A stretch of 64,000 bases of DNA from Dactylosporangium sp. AC04546 (GCF_022095675.1 NZ_JAHYSG010000015.1:1-64000); one strand, 5' to 3'; positions 1 through 13,550 are shown, numbered from the stretch's first letter. Made by a program: numbers and translations. Notes: generated from the letters alone by a model not told the origin.

Positions 1-915
1 GCCCGCAGCCGCCCCCGCAGCCGCCTCCGGGGCTACCTCCGCGGCTGCCTCCGCTCCTGCGTCCCGCGCATCGACCGGGGCTCCTCCCCCGGCGCGCCCG
101 CCCGTCGAGCGCGCGGCGGCGGCAGCCGGGGACGCCGGGTGGTCGAGGTGCGGGGCCTGGCGCAGGACGTCGGCCTCCAGGGTCCGCAGCGCCGGCCCGG
201 GATCGAGGCCGAGCTGCCCGGCGAGCAGGTCGCGGGCCCGGCGCAGCACGGCGAGGGCGTCGGCCTGGCGGCCGGTCCGGTACAGGGCCAGGGCCAGCAG
301 CCGCCAGCCCTCCTCGCGCCACGGGTGGGCGGTCACGTGCGCGTCCAGGTCGGGCACGGCCGCAGCAGCCCGGCCCAGGGCGAGGCGGGCGGCGGCCTGG
401 CGTTCGGCGGCGTGCAAGCGCAACTCGGTCAGGCGAGCCCGTTCGGCGCGGGCCCAGGCCGCGTCGGCGAAGTCGGCGTAGGCGGGGCCCTGCCACCAGT
501 CGAGCGCCTCGTCGAGCGTCCGCAGCGCGACCGGCGGGTCCGCAGCTGCGGCCACGGTGACCGCCTGCTCGAAGCGCCAGGCGTCCACGTCGCCGGGGGC
601 CGGGCGCAGCGCGTAGCCGGCGCCGGCCGTGACGAGCAGGGTCGCCGGGGCGCGGGGCGGGCGATCCGGTTCGAGGGCCCGGCGCAGCGCGGCGACGAAC
701 GTCCGCACGGCGGCGAGCGCACCGGCCGGCGGCGCCACCCAGAGGTCGTCGACCAGGTCGGCGACGGGAACGACGCGGCCGCGGGCCACCAGGAGCCGGG
801 CGAGCACCGCCCGGTGCATCGGGCCCTTCAGGGGGATGGGCGCCCCGGCCGCGTCCTCGGCCCGGACCGGCCCGAGGACCCCGAACCTGACCCGCACCGC
901 CTCCACGCTACTCAT
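1..915 (-). CDS. SARP/AfsR-family transcriptional regulator, 3' end outside window
   Basis: I translated this frame by hand; it stays open to the window edge, so the C-terminus is missing. The start is ATG at 915-913, reading MSSVEAVRVRFGVLGPVRAE. Residues about 8-100 form the winged-helix DNA-binding domain typical of SARPs (FGVLGPVRAED, then RAVLARLLVARGRVV and LVDDLW). A bacterial transcriptional activation (BTAD) domain follows up to about residue 245 (DAWRFEQAV, YRTGRQADALAVLRRARDLL, LGLDPGPALRTLE). The last visible part is an Ala/Glu/Gly-rich linker, so an ATPase half could lie outside the window. The layout closely matches the SARP at 44228-47536. It diverges from the hydrolase at 950 with 34 bp between starts. 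No clear Shine-Dalgarno is visible. SARPs usually activate nearby secondary-metabolism genes; the target here is unknown. Confidence 0.85.
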   Translation of the reverse strand, partial: MSSVEAVRVRFGVLGPVRAEDAAGAPIPLKGPMHRAVLARLLVARGRVVPVADLVDDLWVAPPAGALAAVRTFVAALRRALEPDRPPRAPATLLVTAGAGYALRPAPGDVDAWRFEQAVTVAAAADPPVALRTLDEALDWWQGPAYADFADAAWARAERARLTELRLHAAERQAAARLALGRAAAAVPDLDAHVTAHPWREEGWRLLALALYRTGRQADALAVLRRARDLLAGQLGLDPGPALRTLEADVLRQAPHLDHPASPAAAAARSTGGRAGGGAPVDARDAGAEAAAEVAPEAAAGAAAG

Positions 916-949
916 CCGGTGCTCATCCGGGCCGCGCAGGGTGGTCGGC

Positions 950-1813
950 ATGACCTTCGAGTACCTCCGCGTCCCCGTCGCCGGCGGCGTCGAGCTGCAT
1001 ACCGCCGTCGGCGGGCACGGCAGCCCGATCGTGCTCCTGCACGGGTTCCCGCAGACCCACCTGATGTGGCGGCACGTCGCCGCCGCGCTCGCCGAGGACC
1101 ACACCGTGATCTGCCCCGACCTGCGCGGGTACGGCGCCAGCGACAAACCCGCCGAGGACGGCCCCGGCACCTACAGCAAGCGGACCATGGCGGCCGACGT
1201 CATCGAACTGGCCAGGCAGCTGGGCCACGAGCGGTTCGCGCTCGCCGGCCATGACCGCGGCGCGCTCGTCGCCGTCCGCGCCGGGCTCGACCACCCCGGG
1301 CACGTCACGCACCTCGCGTCGCTCGACGTGCTGCCGACCCTCGACATGTGGGACGTCATGCAGGGCACGACGGCCGCCGTGGGGTTTCACCTGTACCTCA
1401 TGGCGCAGCCGAAGGGCCTGCCCGAGCGGATGATCGCCGCGAGCGCCGACGACTTCTTCGGCCATTTCCTGGACCTGTGGACGAACGACCCGGCGGCCAT
1501 CCCGCCCGACGTGCGCGCCGAGTACCTCAAGGCCTGCAGGGACGCGGTCCCGTCGATCGTCGCCGACTACCGGGCCTCGGCCGGCATCGACGTCGAGCAC
1601 GACCGCGCCGACCGCGCGGCCGGCACCACCCTGGCCATGCCCGTCACCGTCCTGCAGCAGGACTGGGGCGCGGTGCTCGGCTTCGACGCCGCCGCGCTGT
1701 GGCGGGCGTGGGCCCCGGACCTGCGGCACGTGCCCGTGACCTGCGGCCACTTCATGGCCGAGGAGGCGCCCGACCTGGTCGTGAACGAACTGCGCGACCT
1801 GCTAGTCCGGTAG
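950..1813 (+). CDS. alpha/beta hydrolase, haloacid dehalogenase/epoxide hydrolase-like
   Basis: This 287-residue alpha/beta-hydrolase starts at ATG 950 (MTFEYLRVPVAGG); the open frame extends further upstream but only into the divergent SARP gene. Visible motifs are the oxyanion segment HGFPQTHLMW (from residue 31), DLRGYGASDKP (from 57), the nucleophile elbow GHDRGA with Asp102, a candidate acid Asp in LDVLPTLDMW, and a late catalytic His in CGHFMAEEAP. An Asp nucleophile rather than Ser fits the haloalkane/fluoroacetate dehalogenase and epoxide hydrolase group. In fluoroacetate dehalogenases the nucleophile is followed by R-G-x-R, where both Arg bind the carboxylate; here the second Arg is Leu (DRGAL), so fluoroacetate is an unlikely substrate. 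The 3' end overlaps the convergent dinB by 12 bp. Confidence 0.8.
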   Translation: MTFEYLRVPVAGGVELHTAVGGHGSPIVLLHGFPQTHLMWRHVAAALAEDHTVICPDLRGYGASDKPAEDGPGTYSKRTMAADVIELARQLGHERFALAGHDRGALVAVRAGLDHPGHVTHLASLDVLPTLDMWDVMQGTTAAVGFHLYLMAQPKGLPERMIAASADDFFGHFLDLWTNDPAAIPPDVRAEYLKACRDAVPSIVADYRASAGIDVEHDRADRAAGTTLAMPVTVLQQDWGAVLGFDAAALWRAWAPDLRHVPVTCGHFMAEEAPDLVVNELRDLLVR

Positions 1814-2992
1814 CAGCGGGACCGTCGGACCCTGGCCGCGGCCCAGCAGGGACGCCCGCGTCAGCGCCGCCGAGCCGAACCGCTCGCGGACCGCGTCCAT
1901 GGCGCCGTCGAGGCCGGCCTGGTCGTGGACCTCGAACGGCAGCTCCAGCTGCACGGTGCCGTCGTCGTCGAGGTTGGCCACCGCGATCCCGACCAGGGTC
2001 AGGCCGCGCTGCGCGATCGTCGACGCCGCCTCGGTGTGCAGGCGGCGGGCGGCGTCGAGGATCGTCTGGGTTTGCCAGGTCGCCCGGGGCAGCGTCTGCG
2101 AGCGGGTGACCCGGGTGAAGTCGGCGAAGCGCAGCCGCAGCGTCACCGTGCGGCCGGGGCGCCCGCCGGCCCGCAGGCGGCGGGTCACCCGGTCGACCAG
2201 CTCGGCCAGGACGGCCTCGACGAACGCCGGCGGGTGCGGACCGCGGCCCAGGGCGCGCTGCGCGCCGACCGAGCGGCGGCGCCGGCCGACGACGACCGGG
2301 CGGGGGTCACGGTTGTGGGCCAGGGCGTGCAGGTGGCGGCCGGCGAACTCCCCCAGCAGCGACACGAGGGTGGCCTCGCCGAGCCGGGCGACCTGCCCGA
2401 CCGTCGTGATGCGGTGGGCGTGCAGCTTGGCGGCGGTGACGGTACCGACACCCCACAACCGCTCGACCGCAAGGGCATGCAGGAAGTCGAGCTCGCCGGC
2501 GGGCTCCACCAGCAGCAGGCCGTCGGGCTTGGCCACGCCGCTGGCGACCTTGGCCAGGAACTTGGTGCGGGCGACGCCGACCGTGATCGGCAGGCCGACC
2601 TCGGCGAGGACCCGGGCCCGCAGCCGGGTGGCGATCTGCAGGGGCGTGCCGGCGAGCCGGCGCAGGCCGCCGACGTCGAGGAACGCCTCGTCGATGGAGA
2701 GGCCCTCGACGACCGGGGTGGTGTCGCGGAACACGGCGAAGACGGCCTTGGACGCCTCCGAGTAGGCGCGCATGCGGGGCGGGACGACGACCGCCTCCGG
2801 GCACAGGGCGCGGGCCTGCCGGCCGCCCATCGCGGTGCGCACCCCGCGGCGCTTGGCCTCGTAGCTGCACGCGAGCACGACACCCCCGCCCACGATGACC
2901 GGGCGGCCACGCAGGCGGGGGTCGTCACGCTGCTCGACGGAGGCGTAGAACGCGTCGAGGTCCGCGTGCAGGATCGACGCCGACACGAACAT
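1802..2992 (-). CDS. dinB: DNA polymerase IV (Y-family translesion polymerase)
   Basis: The 396-residue product is a Y-family polymerase that copies past DNA lesions. The N-terminal palm motif ILHADLDAFYASVE holds the first metal-binding Asp, and SIDEAFLDV near residue 102 holds the catalytic Asp-Glu pair. The thumb helix-hairpin-helix region (LWGVGTVTAAKL) and a little-finger domain follow. Length fits full-length DinB. The reported ATG at 2992 lies inside a perfect LexA-type palindrome, so the true start could also be the GTG two codons later (2986). The gene is alone on this strand, only 27 bp after the end of the beta-glucosidase gene. SOS control is the natural reading of the box. Confidence 0.95.
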   Translation of the reverse strand: MFVSASILHADLDAFYASVEQRDDPRLRGRPVIVGGGVVLACSYEAKRRGVRTAMGGRQARALCPEAVVVPPRMRAYSEASKAVFAVFRDTTPVVEGLSIDEAFLDVGGLRRLAGTPLQIATRLRARVLAEVGLPITVGVARTKFLAKVASGVAKPDGLLLVEPAGELDFLHALAVERLWGVGTVTAAKLHAHRITTVGQVARLGEATLVSLLGEFAGRHLHALAHNRDPRPVVVGRRRRSVGAQRALGRGPHPPAFVEAVLAELVDRVTRRLRAGGRPGRTVTLRLRFADFTRVTRSQTLPRATWQTQTILDAARRLHTEAASTIAQRGLTLVGIAVANLDDDGTVQLELPFEVHDQAGLDGAMDAVRERFGSAALTRASLLGRGQGPTVPLLPD

Positions 2993-2999
2993 ATGTTCG
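2986..2999. promoter_or_regulatory. LexA (SOS) box at the dinB start
   Basis: The sequence CGAACATATGTTCG is a perfect 14-bp palindrome matching the actinobacterial SOS box core CGAAC-N4-GTTCG. It covers the annotated ATG of dinB and the few bases before it. A possible -35 element TTGACG lies at 3023-3018 on the minus strand, but no convincing -10 at normal spacing was found. Confidence 0.85.
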
Positions 3000-3019
3000 C
3001 ATGGGCGTAAGCCCGAGCG

Positions 3020-4414
<1,395 letters not shown>

Positions 4415-4495
4415 GGTTCTCCTGGTTCAGCTGGGACGTGGTGTTCGATGGGTCCAGAGCCGATAGGCCCCGACCAGATCAGCTGGCCGTGCGGG

Positions 4496-5505
<1,010 letters not shown>

Positions 5506-5509
<4 letters not shown>

Positions 5510-6552
5510 CGCGCGACTCCCTCGGGGTCCTTGATCGTGATCTCGGGGGCAGACTCGCGGTCACGCACGACCGGGGTGAAGCCGACCTTCATCTTGACGC
5601 GCTCGCCGGACGCGGTGCGGAACCTTCCGGTGCCGCTGCTGCGCAGCCGCGGGCTGACGAACTCGTCGATGCCGAAGTTGACCAGGCTCAGGGCGGTGCC
5701 GAGCAGGGCGATCGCGAGACCGGCCGGCACGAACCACCACCAGGCGCCCTGGGCGAGGGCCTGCTGGCTCTGCGCCCAGAACAGGATCGTCCCCCAGTTC
5801 CACGACGACACCGAGGAGATCCCGATGAAGGCGAGTGTGATCTCCGACATGACGGCGAAGATGACAGTGCCGACGAAGCCGGACGCGATGATCGCGGTCA
5901 GGTTGGGCAGGATCTCGAACAGCACGATCCGCCACGTCTTCTCACCCGACGCGCGGGCCGCCTCGATGTAGTCGCGTCTGCGCAGCGACAGGGTCTGCGC
6001 GCGCAGCACCCGGGCGCCCCAGGCCCACGACGTGAGCCCGATGACGAGCGCCACGATCAGGTCGCCGGCGTTGGTGACCGCCGCGGTGACGATGATGATG
6101 AGCGGCAGCGCCGGGATGACCAGGAAGACGTTCGACAGCGCCGACAGGCTCTCGTCGGCGGCGCCGCCGAGATAGCCGGCGGTGACGCCGATGAGCACCG
6201 ACAGGACCGTCGCGATGACCCCGGCGAGGATGCCGACGACCATGACGCCGCGGGTGCCGGCCAGGATCTGGCTGAAGATGTCCTGGCCGAGGTGCGAGGT
6301 GCCGAACCAGTGCTGCGCCGACGGCGGCGCCAGCACCTCGGGGGTGCGCTCGTCGGGGTCGAACGGCGCGACCCACGGCCCGATGATCGCGAACAGCACG
6401 TAGATCGCGAGCATGACCAGGCCGGTGGCGGCCTTACCGTTGGCGATGAACCGGAACCGCTTGCGCTTGGCCTTCGTCGGCTTGGCGGACGGCTGGGCCA
6501 TGGCGCCCTGCCCGGGGATCACCTGCTCGATGCTGGACGGGGTTACGGTCAT
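5506..6552 (-). CDS. ABC transporter permease, Opp/Dpp family (DppC-like)
   Basis: I place the start at ATG 6552 (MTVTPSSIEQVIPGQ), 2 bp after the stop of the preceding permease gene; the longer open frame upstream only shadows that gene. The 348-residue product has a cytoplasmic Lys/Arg-rich N-terminus (KPTKAKRKRFRF), an N-terminal membrane helix (GLVMLAIYVLFAIIG), the OppC-type periplasmic segment with FGTSHLGQDIFSQ, and a BPD_transp_1 core with the coupling loop EAARASGEKTWRIVLFEILPN. It is the second subunit of the membrane channel for the Opp-type importer. Confidence 0.92.
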
Positions 6553-6554
6553 CG

Positions 6555-8668
<2,114 letters not shown>

Positions 8669-8706
8669 TGCCGGATTCCTGTCTCGGGGTGTCGTACCGG
8701 GTGGTG

Positions 8707-8749
8707 CCGCTCCCCGGGCAGCCGCGCTGGTGGGCCACCCGGGGAGCGG
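8707..8749 (-). promoter_or_regulatory. intercistronic hairpin between binding-protein and transporter genes
   Basis: Two perfect 12-bp arms, CCGCTCCCCGGG (8707-8718) and CCCGGGGAGCGG (8738-8749), enclose a 19-nt loop. There is no U-run, so it looks more like an mRNA-stabilising or partial-attenuation hairpin than a full terminator. Such a structure behind a binding-protein gene would keep that mRNA more abundant than the transporter mRNA. Confidence 0.6.
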
Positions 8750-8769
8750 TGTCTGTGCCGGTCGGGGAC

Positions 8770-10443
8770 TTACTTGGCCGGCTTGAGGTGCAGGACCACG
8801 TCCAGCGAGTTGGGCTGGGTGGGCTGACCGGCACCGTAGGGGTTGCTGTCGTCGGGCCAGCCGATCCAGTTCTTCGTGCTGTACGCCCCGCCGATGTTGT
8901 CGGCGCCGACCGGGATCATCGGCATCTGGTCGACGAAGATCTTCTGCAGGGTGTTCATCGCCGTGGTGCGGGCGGCCTCGTCGGTCGCGTTGGCGTAGGC
9001 CTGCAGCGCCGCGGTCGCCTCGTCGCTCTTGAAGCGGCCGAAGTTACCGGCCGGGGAGGCCGTGCCGATCGGCTTGAGGACCGCGCCGTCCATGATGGTC
9101 TTGTAGATGTCGTACGGCGTGGAGCCGCCCTCGGTCCAGCGGAAGGCCGCGTCGAAGTTGCCCTCCTCGACGTTCTTGAACCAGGCGTCCTGGTTGGCCT
9201 TGTCGACCGTGGCCGCGATACCGATCTTGGCGAGGTTGCCCTTCACGATCTCGAGGCTGGTCTGGTAGTCCGACCAACCGGCCGGGTCGGTGAGGGTCAG
9301 CGCGACCGGCTTGCCGGTCTTGTCCTTGAGCACGTCGCCCTCGAGCTTGTAGCCGGAGCTGGCGAGCAGCGCCTTGGCGCCGTCGATGTCGACCTTGTGC
9401 TCCTTGCCCTTGTACTCCGGCGCGGTGAACGCGTCGCCCGCCGGCGAGGGCAGACCGTTGACGCTCTTGACCAGCGGGTGGAAGTACTCCGCCTCGGCGG
9501 TCTTGAAGATGTCCTCACGGTCGATGACCATGTTCATGGCCTTGCGCAGGTTCGGGTCGTCGAACGGCGCCTTGGTGGTGTTGATGTAGAGGCCGTGGAT
9601 GCCCAGCACTGGCGGCGCCCACACCTTGTGGTTCGCGGAGTCCTTGGCGACGAAGACCGTCTTGTAGTTCGGGATGAAGACGAAGCTCCACTCCGACTCG
9701 CCGTTGGCCAGGGCCGTGGTCTGCGCGTTGTTGTCGGTGTAGGAGGTGTACCGCAGCTCCTTGACCTGCGGCAGGGCCTGCCAGTAGCCCTTGTCACGGG
9801 CCGAGAGCGTGGTGGTCTGCGGCGTGAAGGACTTCAGCGTGTACGGGCCCGAGCCGACCGGCTTGAGGTTCTTCTCGGTCTTCGGGTCGCTGACCTTCTC
9901 CCAGATGTGCTTGGGCACGATCGGGATCTGGGCGATGGCCTTCTGCTGGCTGACGAACTGCGGGCTCTTGAACGTGATGGTGACGTCCGAGCCGCTGACC
10001 GTCGCGTCAGCGATCTTGACGCCGCCGGAGTTGAGGGCCTCGTTGTCACGCACCAGCTTGTACGTGAACGCGACGTCCTCGGCGGTGACCTTCTGGTCGT
10101 CGGACCAGGTGGCGTTGTCGCGGATGGTGACCTTGACCGAGGTGTAGTCCTTGTTCCACTCCGCCTTCGTGGCCAGCCAGGGCTTCATCTGGTCCGCCGG
10201 CTTGACCGGGTTCCACATCATCAGCGGCTCGTAGAGCACCCAGCGGTACCCCAGCGAGGCGGCCGACGAGGTGGTCAGGAACGGGTTGTGGTTCTCGGTC
10301 TGCGGACCGTTCGGCATGCCCACGTTCAGCGCCGTCACGGTCTTGCCGTCGTTGCCGGCGTTCGGCGAGTCGCCGCACGCGGCGAGACCGCCGGTGGCGA
10401 GCAACCCGGCGAGGCCGAGCACTACGGAGCGTCTGGTCAACAC
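8770..10443 (-). CDS. extracellular solute-binding lipoprotein of Opp/Dpp-type ABC importer (SBP family 5)
   Basis: The 557-residue protein starts at GTG 10443 with AGGAG 8 nt upstream. Residues 1-23 form a lipoprotein signal ([17 protein letters not shown], lipobox LAAC), and the twin Arg suggests possible Tat export. The mature part has the features of SBP_bac_5 proteins: [30 protein letters not shown], and a late [11 protein letters not shown] segment. It should capture the substrate outside the membrane for the ABC transporter encoded downstream. Family members bind peptides, but many actinobacterial and Thermotoga-type relatives bind oligosaccharides; the LacI and GH1 neighbours favour a beta-glucoside. 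Confidence 0.93.
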   Translation of the reverse strand: MLTRRSVVLGLAGLLATGGLAACGDSPNAGNDGKTVTALNVGMPNGPQTENHNPFLTTSSAASLGYRWVLYEPLMMWNPVKPADQMKPWLATKAEWNKDYTSVKVTIRDNATWSDDQKVTAEDVAFTYKLVRDNEALNSGGVKIADATVSGSDVTITFKSPQFVSQQKAIAQIPIVPKHIWEKVSDPKTEKNLKPVGSGPYTLKSFTPQTTTLSARDKGYWQALPQVKELRYTSYTDNNAQTTALANGESEWSFVFIPNYKTVFVAKDSANHKVWAPPVLGIHGLYINTTKAPFDDPNLRKAMNMVIDREDIFKTAEAEYFHPLVKSVNGLPSPAGDAFTAPEYKGKEHKVDIDGAKALLASSGYKLEGDVLKDKTGKPVALTLTDPAGWSDYQTSLEIVKGNLAKIGIAATVDKANQDAWFKNVEEGNFDAAFRWTEGGSTPYDIYKTIMDGAVLKPIGTASPAGNFGRFKSDEATAALQAYANATDEAARTTAMNTLQKIFVDQMPMIPVGADNIGGAYSTKNWIGWPDDSNPYGAGQPTQPNSLDVVLHLKPAK

Positions 10444-10504
10444 GGGGGTGTCTCCTTACGTACCTGGATCGACAGGTGGGGCGGCATTCATCTCGGTATC
10501 GCGA

Positions 10505-10527
10505 CGGGACCCTTGCGGCCGGTCCCG
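10505..10527 (-). terminator. short inverted repeat between lacI-type gene and binding-protein gene
   Basis: CGGGACC (10505-10511) and GGTCCCG (10521-10527) form a 7-bp stem with a 9-nt loop. No U-run follows. It may act as a weak terminator or processing site. I found no LacI-type operator box in this 119-bp gap, so transcription from the lacI promoter may continue into the transport genes. Confidence 0.35.
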
Positions 10528-10562
10528 CCCGTTGTGCGGCGAGAAGGGTGGAGCGGGTCGGG

Positions 10563-11582
10563 CTACGTCGTAGCGCTCGGCACGGTTGAGCCGCGCACGA
10601 CGAGCGTGGTGGACAGGATGTTGGGCTCGCACGTCAACGGGGTGCCATCGAAGTGCGCGATGAGCCTGCGGGCCGCCATCTCGCCCATCTGGCGCATGGG
10701 CTGGCGGACGGTGGTCAGCGGCGGCTCGGTGTGCGCGGCGTAGGAGATGTCGTCGAAACCCACCAGGGCGACATCGCCGGGGACCGTGCGGCCCGCCGCG
10801 CGCAGCGCCTGGAGGGCGCCGGCGGCGGAGAGATCGTTGTGTGCGAACACGGCGTCGAAGCCCAGCCCGTCGTCGAGCGCGCGCTGGACGGCCCGGATGC
10901 CGCAGTCGTACGTGAAGTCGCCCTCCACCACCAGGCGGGGGTCGACCGGGAGGCCGGCGGCGGCGTACACGTCCGCGAAGCCGCCGAGCCGGTCCTGCGT
11001 GCAGCCGAACTTCTCCTTGCCGGTGATCACCAGCGGTCGGCGCCGGCCGATCTCCATCAGGTGACGGGCGGCGAGCGCCCCGCCGGCCCGGTTCGTGGTG
11101 GCCACCGACGGCATCAGCGGCTTGTCGCCGCGGTCGTCGATGAGCACCACCGGCAGGCCGCCGGCGTAGAGGTCGGCGAGGTAGTCCAGCGTCCCTTCGG
11201 GCTCGATGGCCAGCAGGCCGTCGAAGGCCTTGCCGGACACCTGGGCGGAGAACTGCCGCATCGACTCGGCGCCGCGGTTGCACGTGAACAGCAGCAACCC
11301 GTACCCCTCCGTCTCCACGACGTCCACCGCACCCTGAACGACCTCGCCCATCCACGGCCAGATCAGCGACGGCACCAACATCCCGATAACCCTGGTGTGC
11401 CCGCGGGCGAGGTTGACCGCCCGCGCGCTGGGCACGTAGCCCAGCTCGTCGATGACCCTCCGCACACGTGCCGCGGTCGCCTCGTCGACCTCGCCCTTGC
11501 CGTTGAGGACACGCGAGACGGTGGTCTTGCTGACCCCGGCTCGCGTCGCCACATCGGCGATGGTGATCGGCACGTCGGGCAT
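10563..11582 (-). CDS. LacI-family transcriptional repressor of the beta-glucoside operon
   Basis: I choose ATG 11582 (MPDVPITIADVATRAG), giving 339 residues. The open frame runs 35 codons further upstream, but that stretch holds the operator boxes and promoter, so the long form is unlikely. Residues about 5-50 are the LacI helix-turn-helix and hinge (TIADVATRAGVSKTTVSRVLNG). The rest is a periplasmic-binding-protein-like sensor domain (GLPVVLIDDRG, VFAHNDLSAAGALQALR, VALVGFDDISYAAHTEPPLTT). It is expected to release its operators on binding a sugar such as cellobiose. It heads the run of transporter and GH1 genes on the same strand. Confidence 0.93.
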   Translation of the reverse strand: MPDVPITIADVATRAGVSKTTVSRVLNGKGEVDEATAARVRRVIDELGYVPSARAVNLARGHTRVIGMLVPSLIWPWMGEVVQGAVDVVETEGYGLLLFTCNRGAESMRQFSAQVSGKAFDGLLAIEPEGTLDYLADLYAGGLPVVLIDDRGDKPLMPSVATTNRAGGALAARHLMEIGRRRPLVITGKEKFGCTQDRLGGFADVYAAAGLPVDPRLVVEGDFTYDCGIRAVQRALDDGLGFDAVFAHNDLSAAGALQALRAAGRTVPGDVALVGFDDISYAAHTEPPLTTVRQPMRQMGEMAARRLIAHFDGTPLTCEPNILSTTLVVRGSTVPSATT

Positions 11583-11591
11583 CCTCTCGGT

Positions 11592-11646
11592 GAGAGCGCT
11601 TTCTGGCAAGAGAGCGTTTTCTGGAAGCGGTTCCGTAACCGGTTCC
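11592..11646. promoter_or_regulatory. cluster of four LacI-type operator-like palindromes
   Basis: Four 12-bp near-palindromes with central CG lie in a row: GAGAGCGCTTTC (11592-11603), GAGAGCGTTTTC (11610-11621), GGAAGCGGTTCC (11623-11634) and GTAACCGGTTCC (11635-11646). Central-CG palindromes are the usual LacI/CebR-type sites. They lie between the predicted -10 box and the lacI-type start codon, an ideal position for autorepression and for control of the downstream genes. Confidence 0.7.
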
Positions 11647-11651
11647 GGCGC

Positions 11652-11681
11652 AGTTAATCGGATCGCGGACAGCGAAGTCAA
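11652..11681 (-). promoter_or_regulatory. predicted promoter of the lacI-type gene
   Basis: On the minus strand TTGACT (11681-11676) and TTAACT (11657-11652) are separated by 18 bp, close to the housekeeping sigma consensus. The predicted transcription start would fall inside or just before the first operator-like box. This local AT-rich patch contrasts with the surrounding GC-rich DNA. Confidence 0.55.
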
Positions 11682-11853
11682 TAACACGGATGTAACGAAA
11701 CTTCACGGCGTGGTAACCCTTGCCATGGCCGTGTCCATGGTGTTTGCTCGGGAGCACCGTCGATGCGTTTGCGGCCGCACCGGCGGGATCACCACGCTTT
11801 CACGCGCCCGCGCTACGAGGACCGTCGTGGACGCGCTCTCACGAGCGCCGCCA

Positions 11854-13506
11854 TCAACGGAGGTTGATGCTCTCGCCGCCGCTGAGCGGGTGCTCCTTGA
11901 CCCGCAGCTCGGCCAGGCGCACGCCCTTGGGCACGTCGAAGACGAGCGTGCCGGTGACCGAGTTGCCGGGGTTGATCTCCTCCAGCAGCGGCCGCGTCTT
12001 GTCGTAGTAGATCCACGACAGCTCGTCCGGCGAGTACTCGCGGGCGTCCACGTCGCGCAGGTGCTGGCTGCCGAGCCAGACCCGGGCCTTGCCGTCGCCG
12101 ACGTTGTCGACCTTGAGCTCCACCAGGCAGAACTGGCCCTGCGGCTTCTTGGTCACCGGCCATGGACCCAGTTCGGCGGCGCCGCAGGAGAGCCCCGCGA
12201 CCGTGAACCGCAGCTTGCCGTCGGCCGCGACCGGGCTGCGCTTCGGCGACGGCTTGGCCGGCGCCGTGGTGCCCTTGCCGCCCTGCCCGCCTTGACCGCC
12301 CTGGCCACCGCCGTCGCCGCCCTCGTCGCCGGTCAGCCGCAGCGCGCCGAGCAGGCAGGCCAGCAGCGCGACGAGGCCGATCCCGGACAGCAGCGCCCGC
12401 CCGGCCCGTGGCGGCGGGCGCCGGGGCGGCGGCGGGACCGGCGGCAGCGGCCGCGCCCGGAACCGCGCCCCGCCCGTGGCGACCCGCCCGGTCTGGTCCA
12501 CCATCGTGGGGCTGACCGGCCGCGGGCTCACGGGTGCGGCCCCCGGCGCGAAGACCGGCCCGCCACCGTGACCGCCGCGGCCACCGCCCCGGCCACCACC
12601 TCGGCCGACCGGCACCGTCCCCGCGGCCCCGTGCCGCACCGTCGCGTCGCCGGGGAGCCGGGTCGTGGCCTGGTCCGCCGGCATGCCCGGGGCCGGGATG
12701 CGCACGGCGGCCGGGTCGCGCTGCCCGACCAGCGCCAGGAGCACCCGCTCCGCGCTCGGCCGGGCCCCCGGGTCGGCCCGCAGCGCCCCGGCCACGACCG
12801 CCGCCAGGTCCTCGTCGAGGCCGGTGAGTTCGGCGGCCGCTGCCGGTACCGACGGATCCAGCGGCATCCGGCCCGTGCCGGCCCAGGCGACCAGCAGCCC
12901 CCAGGCGTACACGTCGCTGGCCTGCGACGGCGCCGCCCCGCGCAGCTGCTCCGGGGCGAGCCACCCGGGCGTGCCGAACCGGTGCTGGTCGGGCGCGGTG
13001 TGCCCGTGCAGGCGGGCCACCCCGAAGTCGATGACCTTCGGCCCGAACGGCGACAGCAGCACGTTGCGGGGGCTGAGGTCGGCGTGGACGAGCCCGACGG
13101 CGTGGATCGCGGTGAGCGCCGCGGCGACGCCGACCGCGACCGCCGACACCTGGCCGGCGAGCGGGCCGTGGGCGGTCGCGTAGTCGTGCAGGGAGGGCCC
13201 GGGCACGTACTCGGTGACCAGGTGCGCCACCGGCCCCTCGAGGTCGACGTCGAGCACCCGGGCGGTGCAGAACCCGGCGACCCGCGCGGCGGCGGCCGCC
13301 TCGGCCGCGAAGCGGTGCCGGAACGCCGGGTCGCCGTGCAGCGCCGGATTGATCACCTTGAGCGCCACGTCGCGCCCGGCGGGGCTGGTCGCGAGGTACA
13401 CCGTGCCCATGCCGCCGACCCCGAGCACGCCGCGCAGCCGGTACGCCCCGACGGCCGGCGGGTCCTCGGCGCGCAACGGTGCGGGCGACTCCCCCATGTC
13501 AGCCAT
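11854..13506 (-). CDS. membrane-anchored Ser/Thr protein kinase (PknB-like)
   Basis: The 550-residue protein has an N-terminal Hanks-type kinase domain: Gly-rich loop GVGGMGTVY (about 29-37), Lys50 in VALKV, catalytic Asp143 and Asn148 in HADLSPRN (HAD replaces the usual HRD), and DFG at 160-162. It should be active. A Pro/Gly-rich juxtamembrane stretch leads to one membrane helix (ISGIGLVALLACLLGAL-type, around residue 375). A Gly/Gln repeat linker (GGQGGQGGQGG) and an extracellular domain of about 120 residues beginning LRFTVAGLSCGAAELG follow; that domain resembles a beta-sandwich and may sense a ligand. The start may instead be the Met at residue 4. It diverges from a lipoprotein gene 44 bp away. 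Confidence 0.9.
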   Translation of the reverse strand: MADMGESPAPLRAEDPPAVGAYRLRGVLGVGGMGTVYLATSPAGRDVALKVINPALHGDPAFRHRFAAEAAAAARVAGFCTARVLDVDLEGPVAHLVTEYVPGPSLHDYATAHGPLAGQVSAVAVGVAAALTAIHAVGLVHADLSPRNVLLSPFGPKVIDFGVARLHGHTAPDQHRFGTPGWLAPEQLRGAAPSQASDVYAWGLLVAWAGTGRMPLDPSVPAAAAELTGLDEDLAAVVAGALRADPGARPSAERVLLALVGQRDPAAVRIPAPGMPADQATTRLPGDATVRHGAAGTVPVGRGGGRGGGRGGHGGGPVFAPGAAPVSPRPVSPTMVDQTGRVATGGARFRARPLPPVPPPPRRPPPRAGRALLSGIGLVALLACLLGALRLTGDEGGDGGGQGGQGGQGGKGTTAPAKPSPKRSPVAADGKLRFTVAGLSCGAAELGPWPVTKKPQGQFCLVELKVDNVGDGKARVWLGSQHLRDVDAREYSPDELSWIYYDKTRPLLEEINPGNSVTGTLVFDVPKGVRLAELRVKEHPLSGGESINLR

Positions 13507-13550
13507 GGTGCACTACGGCCGCATCCCGGGGCCCACCGGAGCACCGGGAA

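Noticed and set aside
139..1254. Long plus-strand open frame over the left edge
   Set aside because: It is Gly/Arg/Pro-rich shadow coding opposite the SARP gene, whose minus-strand translation gives a clear conserved regulator.
950..1813. Fluoroacetate dehalogenase
   Set aside because: The second carboxylate-binding Arg after the nucleophile is Leu, so only a general dehalogenase/epoxide-hydrolase-like call is justified.
3003..3014. GGGC-GTAA-GCCC as terminator of the beta-glucosidase operon
   Set aside because: A 4-bp stem is too short, and the place coincides with the dinB promoter region.
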